Assembly: GCA_021325275.1 (NCBI GenBank)
Contig: JAJPHL010000039.1
Span: 1 to 64,000 of the forward strand
DNA: 64,000 bases
Reading direction: 5' to 3'
Origin: Terriglobia bacterium
Lineage (GTDB): Bacteria > Acidobacteriota > Terriglobia > JAJPHL01
In this document: piece by piece, positions 62,678 to 64,000 of the stretch
How positions within the stretch are numbered: the stretch's first letter is position 1
Layout: each line of letters begins with the position of its first letter
The notes under the pieces: generated by a model
Databases searched by the model: none
The model's input: the letters and a program-made list of their open reading frames with translations, nothing else
What the model was told of the DNA's origin: nothing
Made by a program: the position numbers and the translations under genes

Positions 62678-64000
62678 TTATTGATCCGGCACACGTCGTA
62701 GAACTCACAACCGTAGGCGGTCTTCTTACAGCGCTCGGGATCGAGCGGTTCGATGGAGATGACGCCGCGCCGCATGTCTTGCGCCGCTTCGATCATATGT
62801 TCGCGGCCCGCGGCGGCGATTTCCGCGACGGCAACGGAAACTCCTTTGTACTTGCCGGGCGCCATCAACTGGTTCTTCAGCGACTCATCGATCACGCCGG
62901 CGCGGCGCGTATCACCGCGCAAGTTGTAAAGCTCCAAGCCGCCGGGCCGCAGACCGAGTTGCGCCAGCGCCATCAGGTAGAGCGGGATTTGATATTCCTC
63001 GCCGTTGCGAATTTTCTCGACTTGGGCCCTGGTGAAGAATTTCGCCTTGTACTTGAAGTCGACAGCCAGGCCAATCGGTCCGCCGGGAGACTCGACCGTC
63101 TCCACGCGATCGAAGCGGCCTTCGAGTTCGATTTGCTCGCCACCGTCCTGATTGTCCAGTGCTAGAGGAAAACGGAACTTGTGTTCCACGAATCGCGGAT
63201 CGAGGCGCGTACGGTACGTTTGCGGCCACGAGCGGGAGTTCTCCACGAATGCGCGCAGGTCCTCGACCATGCGTGCGCGGCGCGCATCGTCCGAGTGATC
63301 GAGGGGGATCCCGCGCGTTTGCTCGGCGAAAACGCGTTCGAAAATGGCCGCGATATCTTCGCCCGAGCGTTCCCACTCGGCGATGGCGGCGTGAACGATT
63401 TTCCCCGCCAAGTCCGGCGTGATTCCCTTTTCCTGCGCGGGCCGTCCTTCGAGGTGAAGCAAGTAGCGCGCGAAATGCTTGAACGGGCATTGCGCGAACA
63501 ACTGAAACTTGCTGGCACTGAAAACAGTTTGCGACTCGCGGATACGGTCGCGCACCAGCGTCGTCTCCAGAAGCGCTTCCGCTGCGATTGGCGCAGAGCG
63601 CGGGCGCGGCTCGGGCGAAACAGCGTTTTCGAACGGCATGTCTGCGACAAATCGCGAGGGAATTAGATCGCTACGCCCGTTCGTCCGCGGCCAAGTGATG
63701 GTCAGCCGTTCCCGCGCGCGTGTGACTGCGACGTCGTAGAGGTGGCGCTGCTCGCGCGCGTCGTCCACCACGGTTGGCAGCGACGCTGCGAGACGCTCTG
63801 ACGCACTTAGAAATAGCGACGCTCGTGACGGACGCGGGAATTCGCCTTCCACCGCTCCTACCAGGAAGACTGCGCGCATTTCCCACTGTCGCGCCTCGTA
63901 CGCGTTCATCACATTCACGGCATCGTGGCGGCGGTCGCGCACCCGGAAGCGGAGCGAGCACAGCTCGCTCGTCAGCAACGCCAAGAACTCTTCCGGCGAT
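62665..64000 (-). CDS. addB: AddB-type PD-(D/E)XK nuclease (partial, runs off the right edge)
   Basis: The reading frame is open to the window's end, so only the C-terminal 444 codons are here. Helicase-like remnants with DVAVTRARERLTITWPRT, then FSASKFQLFAQCPFKHFARYLL, the nuclease motif LAVDFKYKAKFF, and a C-terminal Cys set (CKKTAYGCEFYDVC) that with C in AQCPF would complete a 4Fe-4S staple as in AddB. Upstream of addA in one unit, the usual addBA order. Confidence 0.88.
   Translation of the reverse strand, partial: SPEEFLALLTSELCSLRFRVRDRRHDAVNVMNAYEARQWEMRAVFLVGAVEGEFPRPSRASLFLSASERLAASLPTVVDDAREQRHLYDVAVTRARERLTITWPRTNGRSDLIPSRFVADMPFENAVSPEPRPRSAPIAAEALLETTLVRDRIRESQTVFSASKFQLFAQCPFKHFARYLLHLEGRPAQEKGITPDLAGKIVHAAIAEWERSGEDIAAIFERVFAEQTRGIPLDHSDDARRARMVEDLRAFVENSRSWPQTYRTRLDPRFVEHKFRFPLALDNQDGGEQIELEGRFDRVETVESPGGPIGLAVDFKYKAKFFTRAQVEKIRNGEEYQIPLYLMALAQLGLRPGGLELYNLRGDTRRAGVIDESLKNQLMAPGKYKGVSVAVAEIAAAGREHMIEAAQDMRRGVISIEPLDPERCKKTAYGCEFYDVCRINKWQH

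Noticed and set aside
1-64000. CRISPR arrays, tRNA or rRNA genes
   Set aside because: No evenly spaced direct repeats, no cloverleaf-like or rRNA-like stretches were seen in any intergenic region.

Overview
The window is G+C-rich chromosomal DNA that most resembles an Acidobacteriota genome of the Bryobacterales/Solibacter kind. Evidence: an ADOP-type orphan FtsX/MacB permease, two TIGR03435 secreted proteins, a TIGR03790 protein, many secreted proteins of unknown function, and a housekeeping set (LpxD, MurJ, XerD, GatCA, AddAB, RecJ) typical of a diderm soil bacterium. I saw no rRNA, tRNA, CRISPR, prophage or insertion sequence. Genes are tightly packed, many with 4-nt ATGA/GTGA overlaps. 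The largest gene-free stretches are 1-224 and 48020-48254.

Layout. 1-8.2 kb: palindromic repeats, a small unknown protein and a PQQ-type beta-propeller protein converge on a minus-strand cluster (TIGR03790/TPR protein, nuclease-fold-like protein, HMA-like secreted protein, cyclase-family hydrolase). A divergent plus-strand run follows: fungal-type cytosine deaminase, alpha/beta hydrolase, cytochrome c, rhodanese. 8.2-15.8 kb, minus: acetyl-CoA synthetase, SUOX-fold molybdoenzyme with a cytochrome b partner, CCA-adding-type enzyme, XerD, MurJ. 15.8-20.3 kb, plus: unknown protein, LpxD, a secreted protein with an internal duplication, GT2 glycosyltransferase and DUF2304 protein. 20.3-28.7 kb: secreted proteins (TIGR03435 pair, M28-like peptidase, DinB, S9B dipeptidyl peptidase), Pcm, and a toxin-antitoxin pair in toxin-first order.

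28.7-36.6 kb, minus, is the most interesting part: one compact gene train hemW - L-threonine aldolase - BMC-H shell protein - CoA-acylating aldehyde dehydrogenase with a long C-terminal extension - unknown acidic protein - recJ - MFS exporter. Threonine aldolase makes glycine and acetaldehyde; the aldehyde dehydrogenase would turn acetaldehyde into acetyl-CoA; a BMC-H shell protein lies between them. This looks like a minimal threonine-fed metabolosome locus or a satellite of a larger one elsewhere.

36.6-47.1 kb: ADOP permease, a membrane glycosyltransferase-like protein and pyrD, divergent from pyrR-pyrB-pyrC. A palindromic repeat between pyrB and pyrC supplies the last codons of pyrB. An M1-like metallopeptidase follows. 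47.1-57.9 kb: ThiD, RlpA behind a leadered promoter, DUF1223 protein, radical SAM protein, AsnB, a GMC oxidoreductase with its subunit-3-like partner, a Ni/Co transporter-like protein, GatCA and a DciA-like protein. 57.9-64 kb, minus: a Cys/Met-metabolism PLP enzyme, a SpoT-like HD hydrolase and an AddA/AddB-type helicase-nuclease pair, whose AddB-like gene runs off the right edge.

Several genes show a -10-like hexamer 5-9 nt before the start codon and no Shine-Dalgarno, which suggests leaderless transcripts.
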